Source: Stenotrophomonas sp. (GTDB taxonomy: Bacteria > Pseudomonadota > Gammaproteobacteria > Xanthomonadales > Xanthomonadaceae). From it: 5,864 bases of DNA. Each line of letters begins with the position of its first letter. Position 1 is the first letter of the stretch. Under the pieces are notes generated by a model. That model was not told the origin of the DNA. It worked only from the letters and a program-made list of their open reading frames with translations, and did no database searches. The DNA is taken from the NCBI GenBank assembly GCA_003510825.1, contig DOKO01000399.1, positions 1-5,864 of the forward strand. The letters run 5' to 3'. Below, one piece after another: positions 1 through 5,853 of this stretch. The translations under genes and the position numbers were made by a program.

Positions 1-1
1 G

Positions 2-661
2 CCGGCGGCCGGTTCGGCCGGCTTCGCGCTGGATGAGCAGGTCAGCCGCGAAGCCCGCGCCCTGCGTGGCACGCCGCGCTTCAGCCAGGCGACCAGCGAT
101 GCCGAACTCGGTTTCCCGGCTGGCGCCAACCAGTTCTCCTGCGCCGCCGACATCGACGTGGACGCGGTGAAGACCCCCGCCCTGTACCGCCTGCTGGAGC
201 GCAGCCGCATCGATGCCAGCGCGGCCACCAAGGCTGCCAAGAACCAGTACCAGCGTCCGCGCCCCTTCATGGTCAACGGCGAGCCGACCTGCACGCCCGA
301 CGATGAAGCCGGCCTGCGAAAGAACGGTTCCTATCCGTCGGGCCACACCTCCATCGGCTGGGCCTGGGCGCTGATTCTCTCGGAGATCGCGCCGGACCGC
401 GCCGACGCCATCCAGGCGCGTGGCCGCAACTACGGCGAGAGCCGCCTGGTGTGCAACGTGCACTGGCAGAGCGACATCCTCGAAGGGCGTTTCATGGGTG
501 CCGCTGCGGTGGCCCGCCTGCATGACAACGCGGCGTTCAACAAGGATCTGCTGACCGCGCGCAAGGAGATCGCCGACGCTCGCAAGGCCGGCCTGCATTC
601 CAGCCGCGACTGCGCGGCCGAGGAAGCGGTGCTGAAGGTGCGGCCGGAAAGCGCGCTGTAA
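2..661 (+). CDS. Class A non-specific acid phosphatase (PAP2 superfamily), 5'-truncated
   Basis: The last 219 residues of a periplasmic phosphomonoesterase are present; the reading frame is open from base 2, so the start and signal peptide lie outside the window. The full three-part PAP2/acid phosphatase signature is visible (visible-residue numbering): K80-x6-RP (KNQYQRPRP), then GSYPSGHT with PSGH at 112-115, then SRLVCNVHWQSD with S147, R148, H154 and D158. By family knowledge the PSGH histidine is the acid/base group and H154 the nucleophile that forms the phospho-enzyme. The GSYPSGHT form is typical of bacterial class A enzymes (PhoN/PhoC type), which release phosphate from many organic phosphomonoesters. 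Four cysteines (in QFSC, PTCT, LVCN and RDCA) fit two disulfides in an exported enzyme. Class A enzymes are about 250 residues, so only roughly 30 residues are missing. It ends in TAA and converges on the thioredoxin-like gene. The GTG at 158 is an internal valine, not the start. The exact substrate cannot be read from sequence. Confidence 0.92.
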   Translation, partial: PAAGSAGFALDEQVSREARALRGTPRFSQATSDAELGFPAGANQFSCAADIDVDAVKTPALYRLLERSRIDASAATKAAKNQYQRPRPFMVNGEPTCTPDDEAGLRKNGSYPSGHTSIGWAWALILSEIAPDRADAIQARGRNYGESRLVCNVHWQSDILEGRFMGAAAVARLHDNAAFNKDLLTARKEIADARKAGLHSSRDCAAEEAVLKVRPESAL

Positions 662-666
662 GACAT

Positions 667-714
667 CGCCGCTGCGCTCGCGGTTCCGCGGCGCTACCGA
701 CTGCGCCGCGGAAC
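667..714. repeat. GTAG-headed REP-like palindromic element at a convergent gene junction
   Basis: Two overlapping inverted repeats are visible. Bases 683-694 and 703-714 form a perfect 12-bp stem with an 8-base loop. Bases 667-672 (cgccgc) can instead pair with 688-693 (gcggcg), directly next to a minus-strand GTAG at 697-694. A GTAG tetranucleotide at the foot of a GC-rich stem is the layout of the S. maltophilia GTAG (SMAG) REP family. No T-run follows on either strand, so this is not a classical intrinsic terminator, although such hairpins between convergent genes can stabilise mRNA 3' ends or block read-through. It overlaps the last codons and the TAG stop of the minus-strand gene. Membership of the SMAG family is inferred from the layout, not from an alignment. 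Confidence 0.5.
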
Positions 715-1644
715 GGCGGCATCGGCGATGGCCTTTGTCAGCGTCGCCTTGTTGCCGCCGCGTGGCCAGCCCACCACCCGCGCGGCGACCCCGCCGTCGC
801 GCAGGATGTAGAACGTGGGTGTTCCCCAGTAGCCGACCTCTGAAAAGCCGGACTGACGGGCGACAATGTGGATCGGCAGGTCAGGATGACGGTCGTTCCA
901 ACCCCTGAAGATGCGCGGATCGAGCGTTCCATCCTGTGGCGACAGCCACAGGGCGCGTGGACCGGAAAGCACCCGCATCAGCTCGGGGTCTGTGCGGGCG
1001 GCTTCTGCGGCCGCCCGCGTGAAGCCGCAGGCAGGATGCGCGATGACGATGATGTCCAAAGACGCCAGGTCAGCCTGAGCGGAGCTGAAGCGCTCGCCAT
1101 CGGGACCAGGAGTCCAGTACTCGAGCGGCCTGATGACATCTGGAAATCGCGGCACGGGACGACCATTGAACGCCGCCAGCCACGGCGATACGGGCGTCAA
1201 CGCAGTGGCATCACGGCTCAGCATGGCAATGGCTGCTCCGGCGCGTGCGTCGGCAGGATGCAGCTCACCTCGCCTGCGCAGCTCGACGCCCACGCGCAGT
1301 GCAATGGTCGAGTAGCGCGGCTGTTTGCTTGCCACAGCGGCCGCGTGGGTCGCCCGCAGCAGTACCCGCAGGTCAGATGCAGCCAGCGAGGACAGCGTAC
1401 CGGTGTGAGGCAGGACACTGGTGTCGAATGCACGATCAACCAGTGCCCCGCGCTCGCGCCAGTCATGATCCGGCCCCGAGAGGCTTTCCCACGTTTGCTG
1501 CACGATGGCGTGGCCCTCCTCCAGGGATTCGCCGGCGGCACAGGGAAAGGACAGGATCACCGCCATCATGGTGGCGACCGGGAGCAACCCACGCGTGACG
1601 GTGCGTGGGCGCCGCAGGGCCGTGATCAGCAGTTGGACGTGCAT
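694..1644 (-). CDS. Exported thioredoxin-fold protein with monothiol CGFT motif
   Basis: The product is 316 residues. Residues 1-38 look like an export signal: a basic RRPRTVTR stretch, a hydrophobic GLLPVATMMAVILSF core, and cleavage near CAAG/ES. Residues 40 to about 190 are Ala/Leu/Arg-rich, probably helical, and match nothing I recognise. The C-terminal part (about 195-305) reads as a thioredoxin fold: the strand DIIVIAHPA, then C206-G-F-T209 at the start of a helix, and later GTPTFYILRDGG with a cis-proline-type P276 followed by a beta-hairpin. The usual CxxC is CxxT here, and C206 is the only cysteine left after signal cleavage. It therefore cannot form an intramolecular disulfide; a mixed-disulfide, isomerase-like or binding role is more likely than an oxidase role. 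The ATG at 1644 was chosen because it directly precedes the signal peptide and overlaps the upstream gene by 19 bp, with GAGGAA 14 bases ahead as a distant ribosome site. A TTG at 1734 is open but adds 30 unlikely residues. The substrate is unknown; the upstream Cys-rich product is the obvious candidate. Confidence 0.8.
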   Translation of the reverse strand: MHVQLLITALRRPRTVTRGLLPVATMMAVILSFPCAAGESLEEGHAIVQQTWESLSGPDHDWRERGALVDRAFDTSVLPHTGTLSSLAASDLRVLLRATHAAAVASKQPRYSTIALRVGVELRRRGELHPADARAGAAIAMLSRDATALTPVSPWLAAFNGRPVPRFPDVIRPLEYWTPGPDGERFSSAQADLASLDIIVIAHPACGFTRAAAEAARTDPELMRVLSGPRALWLSPQDGTLDPRIFRGWNDRHPDLPIHIVARQSGFSEVGYWGTPTFYILRDGGVAARVVGWPRGGNKATLTKAIADAAVPRRSR

Positions 1645-2183
1645 ATGTGCGCCGTCGATTCCTCGCAGGTGGCGTGCGAGATGCACTTGTAGCCGGGATA
1701 GTCGGCCTCGTTGCAGTGTTCTCCCACACCACAACGCAGGCTGCGTGCGGTGTCCAGTATCTGCAGAACCGCCTGGTCTTCCTCCGAGTTGACCCTGACC
1801 TCGGGCATGACAGCCACCAGGTGCTGGAAGCCAAATGGTTTGAGAACACGCTGGATATCCGCAGCGCCCAGTTCGCGGACGAGATCGGAGTAATCAAATG
1901 AGGCCAGCCCCCTCGCGTTGAACTGCAGCGCTCCGACAAAGCGTGTACGGGCTGAGGGACTGAGCTTGTAGAGCGGGAAGGCGTCGGTCCCCTCCATCGT
2001 TCTGGCGTACGCATCAAACGATCGGCGATCAGTGATCGTTGCCGTTCGTCTGTCCAGTTCCAGGCGCTGTACCTCAAGGTTTGCCTGGGCTGTCAGCACT
2101 GCGGGGGATGCCTCGGCACGCGCCTGCAGTGAGGCAAGCAGAAGGGTCGCCGCGAGAACGGTTTTCCATGTCCTGGAGATCAT
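1626..2183 (-). CDS. Small exported protein with six-cysteine C-terminal tail, function unknown
   Basis: The product is 185 residues. A clear Sec signal peptide is visible: MISRTWK, a hydrophobic VLAATLLLASL core, and an ARA/EA cleavage site after residue 23. The mature part up to residue 150 has no cysteine. It includes a conserved-looking stretch, FVGALQFNARGLASFDYSDLVRELG and onward to KPFGFQHLVAVMPEV. The last 35 residues hold all six cysteines, at 151, 157, 167, 173, 181 and 185 (spacing C-x5-C-x9-C-x5-C-x7-C-x3-C), and the protein ends on a cysteine. Such a tail suggests a compact disulfide-bonded domain made in the periplasm. I do not recognise the family. It is the first gene of a two-gene unit; its last codons overlap the start of the thioredoxin-like gene, which fits translational coupling. 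The ATG at 2183 is well supported by an AGGAGG site 7 bases upstream. It could be a secreted toxin-like or binding protein, or a structural partner of the downstream gene; the sequence does not decide between these. Confidence 0.82.
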   Translation of the reverse strand: MISRTWKTVLAATLLLASLQARAEASPAVLTAQANLEVQRLELDRRTATITDRRSFDAYARTMEGTDAFPLYKLSPSARTRFVGALQFNARGLASFDYSDLVRELGAADIQRVLKPFGFQHLVAVMPEVRVNSEEDQAVLQILDTARSLRCGVGEHCNEADYPGYKCISHATCEESTAHICTSNC

Positions 2184-2190
2184 TGCGCTG

Positions 2191-2196
2191 CCTCCT
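2191..2196 (-). promoter_or_regulatory. Strong ribosome binding site for the Cys-rich protein gene
   Basis: On the minus strand AGGAGG lies 7 bases before the ATG at 2183, a near-perfect Shine-Dalgarno sequence. It fixes the start codon and predicts efficient translation of the first gene of the pair. It contrasts with the weak sites before the receptor gene and the AIM24-family gene. Confidence 0.8.
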
Positions 2197-2223
2197 CATT
2201 CCGGGAGATTCCGGCGCTTCAGT

Positions 2224-2253
2224 ACTACACCGCTTTTGGCGAACTGCTGCCAA
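2224..2253 (-). promoter_or_regulatory. Candidate sigma70-type promoter for the two-gene unit
   Basis: On the minus strand a TTGGCA (-35, five of six matches to consensus) at 2253-2248 is followed after 18 bases by TGTAGT (-10, four of six) at 2229-2224. This would start transcription near 2217 and give a leader of about 34 bases containing the ribosome site. It lies downstream of the receptor gene's terminator, so the pair would have its own transcript. Just inside the predicted leader the 7-mer attccgg occurs twice, at 2198-2204 and 2208-2214 on the plus strand, 10 bases apart; this could be a binding site or chance. The call rests on motif matching by eye only. Confidence 0.35.
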
Positions 2254-2298
2254 TCCGCCGCATTTTCGTTGAATTCCTATACCCGGGTTGCACGTGCC

Positions 2299-2331
2299 AA
2301 AAAGAAACGGCGCGGTTGCCCGCGCCGTTTC
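2299..2331 (-). terminator. Rho-independent terminator of the TonB-dependent receptor gene
   Basis: A perfect 12-bp stem (2304-2315 paired with 2320-2331) encloses a 4-base loop. On the minus strand it is followed by TTTTT (complement of the A-run 2299-2303). It begins 27 bases past the receptor stop codon at 2358. Stem, short loop and U-tract are all in the minus-strand orientation, so it should end the receptor mRNA before the downstream two-gene unit. Confidence 0.9.
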
Positions 2332-2357
2332 TGGTGACAGCTACCGCATCAACCGCA

Positions 2358-4625
2358 TCAGAACTTCGCGGTGAACTCGACGCCGAACGTGCGCGGCTCG
2401 TTGAGGAAGCCGGTCAGGTTGTTGAAGTCGATCGCACCGACCACGCGGGTCTGGTTGGTCAGGTTGCGGCCGAACACGGCCACGTCGTACTGGCCGTAAT
2501 CCCAGTTGTAGCCCACGCGCAGGCCACCTTCCAGCGAGCTGCGGCTGCGGAACTCCGGCGACTCGTACAGGAAGAAGTTCACCGCGCTCTTGTACGCCCA
2601 GTCGGTGTAGACGTAGACCTCGCTGGCATCGTTCACCGGGAAGCCGGCACGCAGGGTCAGGTTGTGGATCCACTTCGGCGCCTGCGGCAGCGGGTTGCCG
2701 TTGACCAGGGCGTAGGTGCCACCGTTGATGATGGTGGTCGGGTCGGTGATGGTGCAGCCACCGCCACAGATCGCCACGGCCAGATCCTTGTCCTTGATCT
2801 CGGTGTCGTTGTAGCTGCTGCCCAGGGTCATCAGCACGTGGTCGGTCAGGTACGCCTCGAAGTCCAGCTCGAAGCCCTGGCCGATGGTCTTGTCGGCGTT
2901 GAGCAGGGTGGCGGTGTTGTTGCTGCCACCGACGGCGATCAGCTGCTGGCCATCGACGTTGTAGCGGAACACGTTGAAGCCCAGGCGGGCGCGACGGTCG
3001 AACAGGTCGGCCTTGATGCCGGCTTCATACGAGATCACCTTCTCCGAATCGGCCTGGGTGACGCCACCGAAGGCCAGGCGGCCCTGGATCGACGGTGCAC
3101 GGAAGCCCTTGGCCACGCGCGCATAGGCGTTGATGTTGTCGGTGATCTGGTAGACGCCGCTCAGGTCCCAGCTGACGTCGTCGACATCGCTGTTGGCCAG
3201 GTACGGGCCGCTGACCGGCGTACCGCCCGGCACGGCCTGCAGCACGCTGGCGGTGAAATCCTTCTTGTCCTGGGTGTAACGCACGCCGGCGCGCAGCTTG
3301 AAGCGATCGGTCACGTCCAGGTCGCCCGAGGCGAACGCGGCCCAGGCCTTGTTGCGCTGGCTCTGCACGGCGTGGCCGGTCTGCGGGTTGCCCGGGGTCA
3401 GCGAGTCGTAGTTGAAGCTGTCGATGGTCACGTCTTCATCGAAGTAGAAGACGCCGGCCTGCCAGTCGAAGCGGCCCCACTCGTTGGATTCGACGCGGAA
3501 TTCCTGCGTCCACTGGCGGTGGTGCGGCAGGCCGTCAGCCGATTCGGACGGGAACGGAATCAGGCCCGGGCCGGAATTGCCGGCGCCCAGGAAGGCCGCA
3601 CCGTAGCCGCCATCGACGTCGCCGTGGTTCAGCGATTCGGCGGTTTCATAGCCGGTGATCGAGTGCAGGGTGACGCGGCCCAGGTCCCACTTGATGCGTG
3701 CGCTGCCGCCCCAGGTTTCCAGGTTGGAGAAGTTCAGGCCGTCGGTGGAGACCTTGTCGCGGTCGAAATTCTCGACCAGCGCGTTGCTGCCCTTCTGGAT
3801 GATGTTGGCGCGGAACAGGCGCGCAGTGCCGTTGAGCTTGCGCTTGTGCAGGTTGAACAGCGCTTCGACGTCGTCACCTTCGTACAGGAACTGCACGCGG
3901 CCAGCGGCTTCGTCATAGCCTTCGAAGCCCGAGCTCGGCGCGTTGGCGACGGTGTTGTCGACGTAGTTCTCGCGGCGCTGGTACAGCGCCGAGACGCGCG
4001 CCGACCAGCGGCTGGTCAGCGGGCCGCCGTAGGCGCCCTGCACGTTCCAGGTGTCATACGTGCCGTAGGACATCTTCACGTAGCCGTCGGCGTCCTGCGA
4101 CGGACGGGCCGAATCGAACTTCACCACGCCGGCCGGGGTGTTGCGGCCGAACAGCGTGCCCTGCGGGCCACGCAGCACTTCCACGCCGGCCAGGTCGAAC
4201 AGCGGGAAGCCCTTCAGCAGCGGGCTTTCCTGTACCACGTCGTCATACACCAGCGACACCGGCTGCGAAGCGTTGAGATCGAAGTCGGTGTTGCCCAGGC
4301 CGCGGATGTAGAAACGCGGGAAGGCACGGCCGTACGACGATTCGATGTTCAGGCTGGGCACGCGCGCGGACAGGAAGCGGATGTCGTCGCCGGCGGAGCC
4401 GAGCACATCCAGCTTCTCGCCCTGGATCGCGGTGATCGCGACCGGCACGTCCTTGGCGTTCTCGACGCGGCGCTGCGCGGTGACCTGGAGGGCATCGAGG
4501 GCAACCGGATCCTTGGCAGCGGGGGTTTCCTGGGCGGCTGCTACCAGCGGCAGCAGGGCGGAAAGAGCGGCAACGAGGGGACGCGCGACCGGAGTGCGGC
4601 CACGGAAAGTGCGGGTCGGAGACAT
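2358..4625 (-). CDS. TonB-dependent outer-membrane receptor, substrate unknown
   Basis: The product is 755 residues, a usual length for the family. It imports a ligand across the outer membrane using energy passed by TonB-ExbB-ExbD. The signal peptide covers about residues 1-31 (basic start, ARPLVAALSALLPLVAAA core, cleavage before QE). A TonB-box-like LDALQVTAQRR follows at 43-53. The plug domain runs from about 54 to 180, with FYIRGLGN near 105-112 and the family hallmark VEVLRGPQGTLFGRNTPAG at 148-166. The rest is a beta-barrel rich in alternating aromatic strands, ending in VEFTAKF with the terminal phenylalanine needed for outer-membrane assembly. There is no N-terminal signalling or carboxypeptidase-like extension, so no sign of direct sigma/anti-sigma control. 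A lone cysteine pair, C620-GGG-C624, probably lies in a surface loop. The ATG at 4625 is chosen because the signal peptide begins there, although no good Shine-Dalgarno precedes it; the frame is open to a TTG at 4682. No transport or siderophore genes adjoin, so the ligand cannot be named. Confidence 0.93.
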   Translation of the reverse strand: MSPTRTFRGRTPVARPLVAALSALLPLVAAAQETPAAKDPVALDALQVTAQRRVENAKDVPVAITAIQGEKLDVLGSAGDDIRFLSARVPSLNIESSYGRAFPRFYIRGLGNTDFDLNASQPVSLVYDDVVQESPLLKGFPLFDLAGVEVLRGPQGTLFGRNTPAGVVKFDSARPSQDADGYVKMSYGTYDTWNVQGAYGGPLTSRWSARVSALYQRRENYVDNTVANAPSSGFEGYDEAAGRVQFLYEGDDVEALFNLHKRKLNGTARLFRANIIQKGSNALVENFDRDKVSTDGLNFSNLETWGGSARIKWDLGRVTLHSITGYETAESLNHGDVDGGYGAAFLGAGNSGPGLIPFPSESADGLPHHRQWTQEFRVESNEWGRFDWQAGVFYFDEDVTIDSFNYDSLTPGNPQTGHAVQSQRNKAWAAFASGDLDVTDRFKLRAGVRYTQDKKDFTASVLQAVPGGTPVSGPYLANSDVDDVSWDLSGVYQITDNINAYARVAKGFRAPSIQGRLAFGGVTQADSEKVISYEAGIKADLFDRRARLGFNVFRYNVDGQQLIAVGGSNNTATLLNADKTIGQGFELDFEAYLTDHVLMTLGSSYNDTEIKDKDLAVAICGGGCTITDPTTIINGGTYALVNGNPLPQAPKWIHNLTLRAGFPVNDASEVYVYTDWAYKSAVNFFLYESPEFRSRSSLEGGLRVGYNWDYGQYDVAVFGRNLTNQTRVVGAIDFNNLTGFLNEPRTFGVEFTAKF

Positions 4626-4786
4626 GGCGGTAGGCTGTGTTTGGAGGGGTGGTGAAACGGCGCTACCAGATAATTGTTGCAATACAGCACCTACGCCGCA
4701 AATGCCGATCGTTCATGGCCCCTCACCGGCAGTGCCCCCGGCGGGCCGCTAGACTCGACATTTCCCCTTGCCACAGAGCTGCTGCG
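4626..4786. promoter_or_regulatory. Divergent intergenic region between receptor and AIM24-family genes
   Basis: These 161 bases must carry the start signals for both divergent genes. For the plus-strand gene, TAGACT at 4750-4755 (four of six matches to the -10 consensus) would place a start near 4762, but no good -35 lies ahead of it. For the receptor I found no convincing pair of boxes; the most A/T-rich stretch, around 4669-4685, is the likeliest melting site. No Fur-like 19-bp inverted repeat was seen, which weakens an iron-uptake reading of the receptor. The minus strand also carries GGTAGCGCCG (4667-4658), a motif shared with the two REP-like sites in the window. Confidence 0.35.
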
Positions 4787-5845
4787 ATGACCCAGTGGTA
4801 CTTCCATGCCGCCGGCCAGGCCGAGCGGATCGGCCCGCTCGACGAGGACGCTGCGCGCCATTTTGCGCAGGCCAACCCGCACGCGCTGGCCTGGCGCCAG
4901 GGCATGGAAGGGTGGACACCCGTGTCCGAAATCAGCGTCCTGCATGGGTCTGCCGCAGCGGCAGCGCCTGCCGCACCCGCCCCTGCACCACCGGTCCTGC
5001 CCGCTGCCGCACCGGCCGCGACTGAAACCGTCAGCAGCAGCGGCGGCCACGGCGATCCGATCGATTTCCGCATCGTCGGCCATGAAATGCAGTTCGTGGA
5101 AATCGGCCTGGACCCGGGTGAAAGCGCGATCGCCGAAGCCGGCGCGCTGATGTTCAAGGAATCCACGGTACAGATGGATACCGTGTTCGGCGACGGCTCG
5201 CAGGCCAGCAGTGGCTTCATGGGCAAGGTGATGGCCGCTGGCCGCCGCGTGGTGACCGGCGAAAGCCTGTTCGCCACCGTCTATACCCAGACCGGCAACG
5301 GCCGCGGCAAGGTCGCCTTCGCCGCGCCCTACCCCGGCACGGTGCTGCCGATGAAGCTGGACCAGCACGGCGGGCGCCTGATCTGCCAGAAGGACAGCTT
5401 CCTGGCCGGCGCGCGCGGCGTGCGCATCGGCGTGCAGTTCCAGCGCAGGATCATGACCGGCCTGTTCGGCGGCGAGGGCTTCATCATGCAGAAGCTGGAA
5501 GGCGACGGCTGGGTCTTCATCCATGCCGGCGGCTGCGTGGTCGAGCGCGAGCTGGCGGCCGGCGAGCGCCTGGACGTCGATACCGGCTGCGTGGTGGCCT
5601 ACCACCCGACGGTGGAGATGGACGTGCGCCGGGTCAGCGGCATCAAGAGCATGCTGTTCGGTGGCGAAGGCGTCTTCCTCGCCACCCTGACCGGACCGGG
5701 CAAGGTCTGGCTGCAGTCGCTGCCGTTCTCGCGCCTGGCCGGGCGCATGTGGATGGCCGCGCCGCAGGGTGGCGGCCAGAGCCGTGGCGAAGGCTCGATC
5801 CTGGGCGGCCTGGGCCGCACGCTGGGCGGCGACAACCGGTTCTGA
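4787..5845 (+). CDS. GYF_2 domain-AIM24 family (TIGR00266-like) fusion protein
   Basis: The product is 352 residues with no signal peptide or membrane segment, so probably cytoplasmic. Residues 1-52 match a GYF_2-type domain: WYFHAAGQAERIGPLDEDAARH, then LAWRQGMEGWTPVSEI, with the usual W-Y start, GPL and final W-x-P. By family knowledge GYF-like domains bind proline-rich peptides or partner proteins. Residues 53-91 are an Ala/Pro-rich linker. Residues 92 to about 325 match the AIM24/TIGR00266 family: FRIVGHEMQFVEIGLDPGESAIAEAGALMF, TGESLFATVYT, QKDSFLAG, VDTGCVVAYHP, and the closing VWLQSLPFSRLAGRM. LFGGEG occurs at 226-231 and again at 290-295, showing the internally repeated beta architecture. 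The tail (327-352) is Gly-rich. Yeast Aim24 supports mitochondrial inner-membrane organisation; the bacterial role is not established. The ATG at 4787 is chosen because the GYF_2 domain begins there; AGAG about 10 bases upstream is a weak ribosome site. The frame extends to a GTG at 4637, but those 50 residues look non-coding. Confidence 0.9.
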   Translation: MTQWYFHAAGQAERIGPLDEDAARHFAQANPHALAWRQGMEGWTPVSEISVLHGSAAAAAPAAPAPAPPVLPAAAPAATETVSSSGGHGDPIDFRIVGHEMQFVEIGLDPGESAIAEAGALMFKESTVQMDTVFGDGSQASSGFMGKVMAAGRRVVTGESLFATVYTQTGNGRGKVAFAAPYPGTVLPMKLDQHGGRLICQKDSFLAGARGVRIGVQFQRRIMTGLFGGEGFIMQKLEGDGWVFIHAGGCVVERELAAGERLDVDTGCVVAYHPTVEMDVRRVSGIKSMLFGGEGVFLATLTGPGKVWLQSLPFSRLAGRMWMAAPQGGGQSRGEGSILGGLGRTLGGDNRF

Positions 5846-5853
5846 CCCTGCAC

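Noticed and set aside
683..714. Intrinsic terminator for the acid phosphatase gene
   Set aside because: The 12-bp stem is real but no T-run follows on the plus strand, so it is better described as a REP-like hairpin.
868..1692. 274-codon plus-strand frame opposite the thioredoxin-like gene
   Set aside because: It has the same register artefact. The minus-strand product has a signal peptide and a thioredoxin fold, whereas this product is Arg/Gly/Gln-rich without recognisable motifs.
1645..1734. TTG start at 1734 for the thioredoxin-like protein
   Set aside because: It would add 30 Arg/His-rich residues before the signal peptide and overlap the six-cysteine tail by about 109 bp. The ATG at 1644 places the signal peptide at the N-terminus.
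2238..2253. Possible sigma54 (-24/-12) promoter, TTGGCA...CGCC, before the Cys-rich gene
   Set aside because: The GG and GC elements are 9 rather than 10 bases apart and the -12 part lacks TTGC, so the strict spacing of sigma54 promoters is not met.
2316..4655. 779-codon open frame on the plus strand opposite the receptor gene
   Set aside because: It is in exact codon register with the receptor gene, so it stays open simply because that gene uses no TTA, CTA or TCA codons, as expected for a strongly G/C-biased gene. Its Val/Ala/Asp/Gly/Gln-rich product shows no domain, and it runs through the receptor's terminator hairpin.
4626..4682. TTG start at 4682 for the receptor
   Set aside because: It would put 19 residues in front of a signal peptide that already starts well at the ATG at 4625, and the TTG has no good ribosome site.
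4637..4786. GTG start at 4637 for the AIM24-family protein
   Set aside because: The extra 50 residues are basic and low in similarity to anything. They would overlap the receptor's promoter region, and the GYF_2 domain begins right at the ATG at 4787.
4691..5605. 304-codon minus-strand frame opposite the AIM24-family gene
   Set aside because: It is in register with a gene with clear domains on the plus strand. The His/Ala/Gly-rich product is a mirror of that coding bias.
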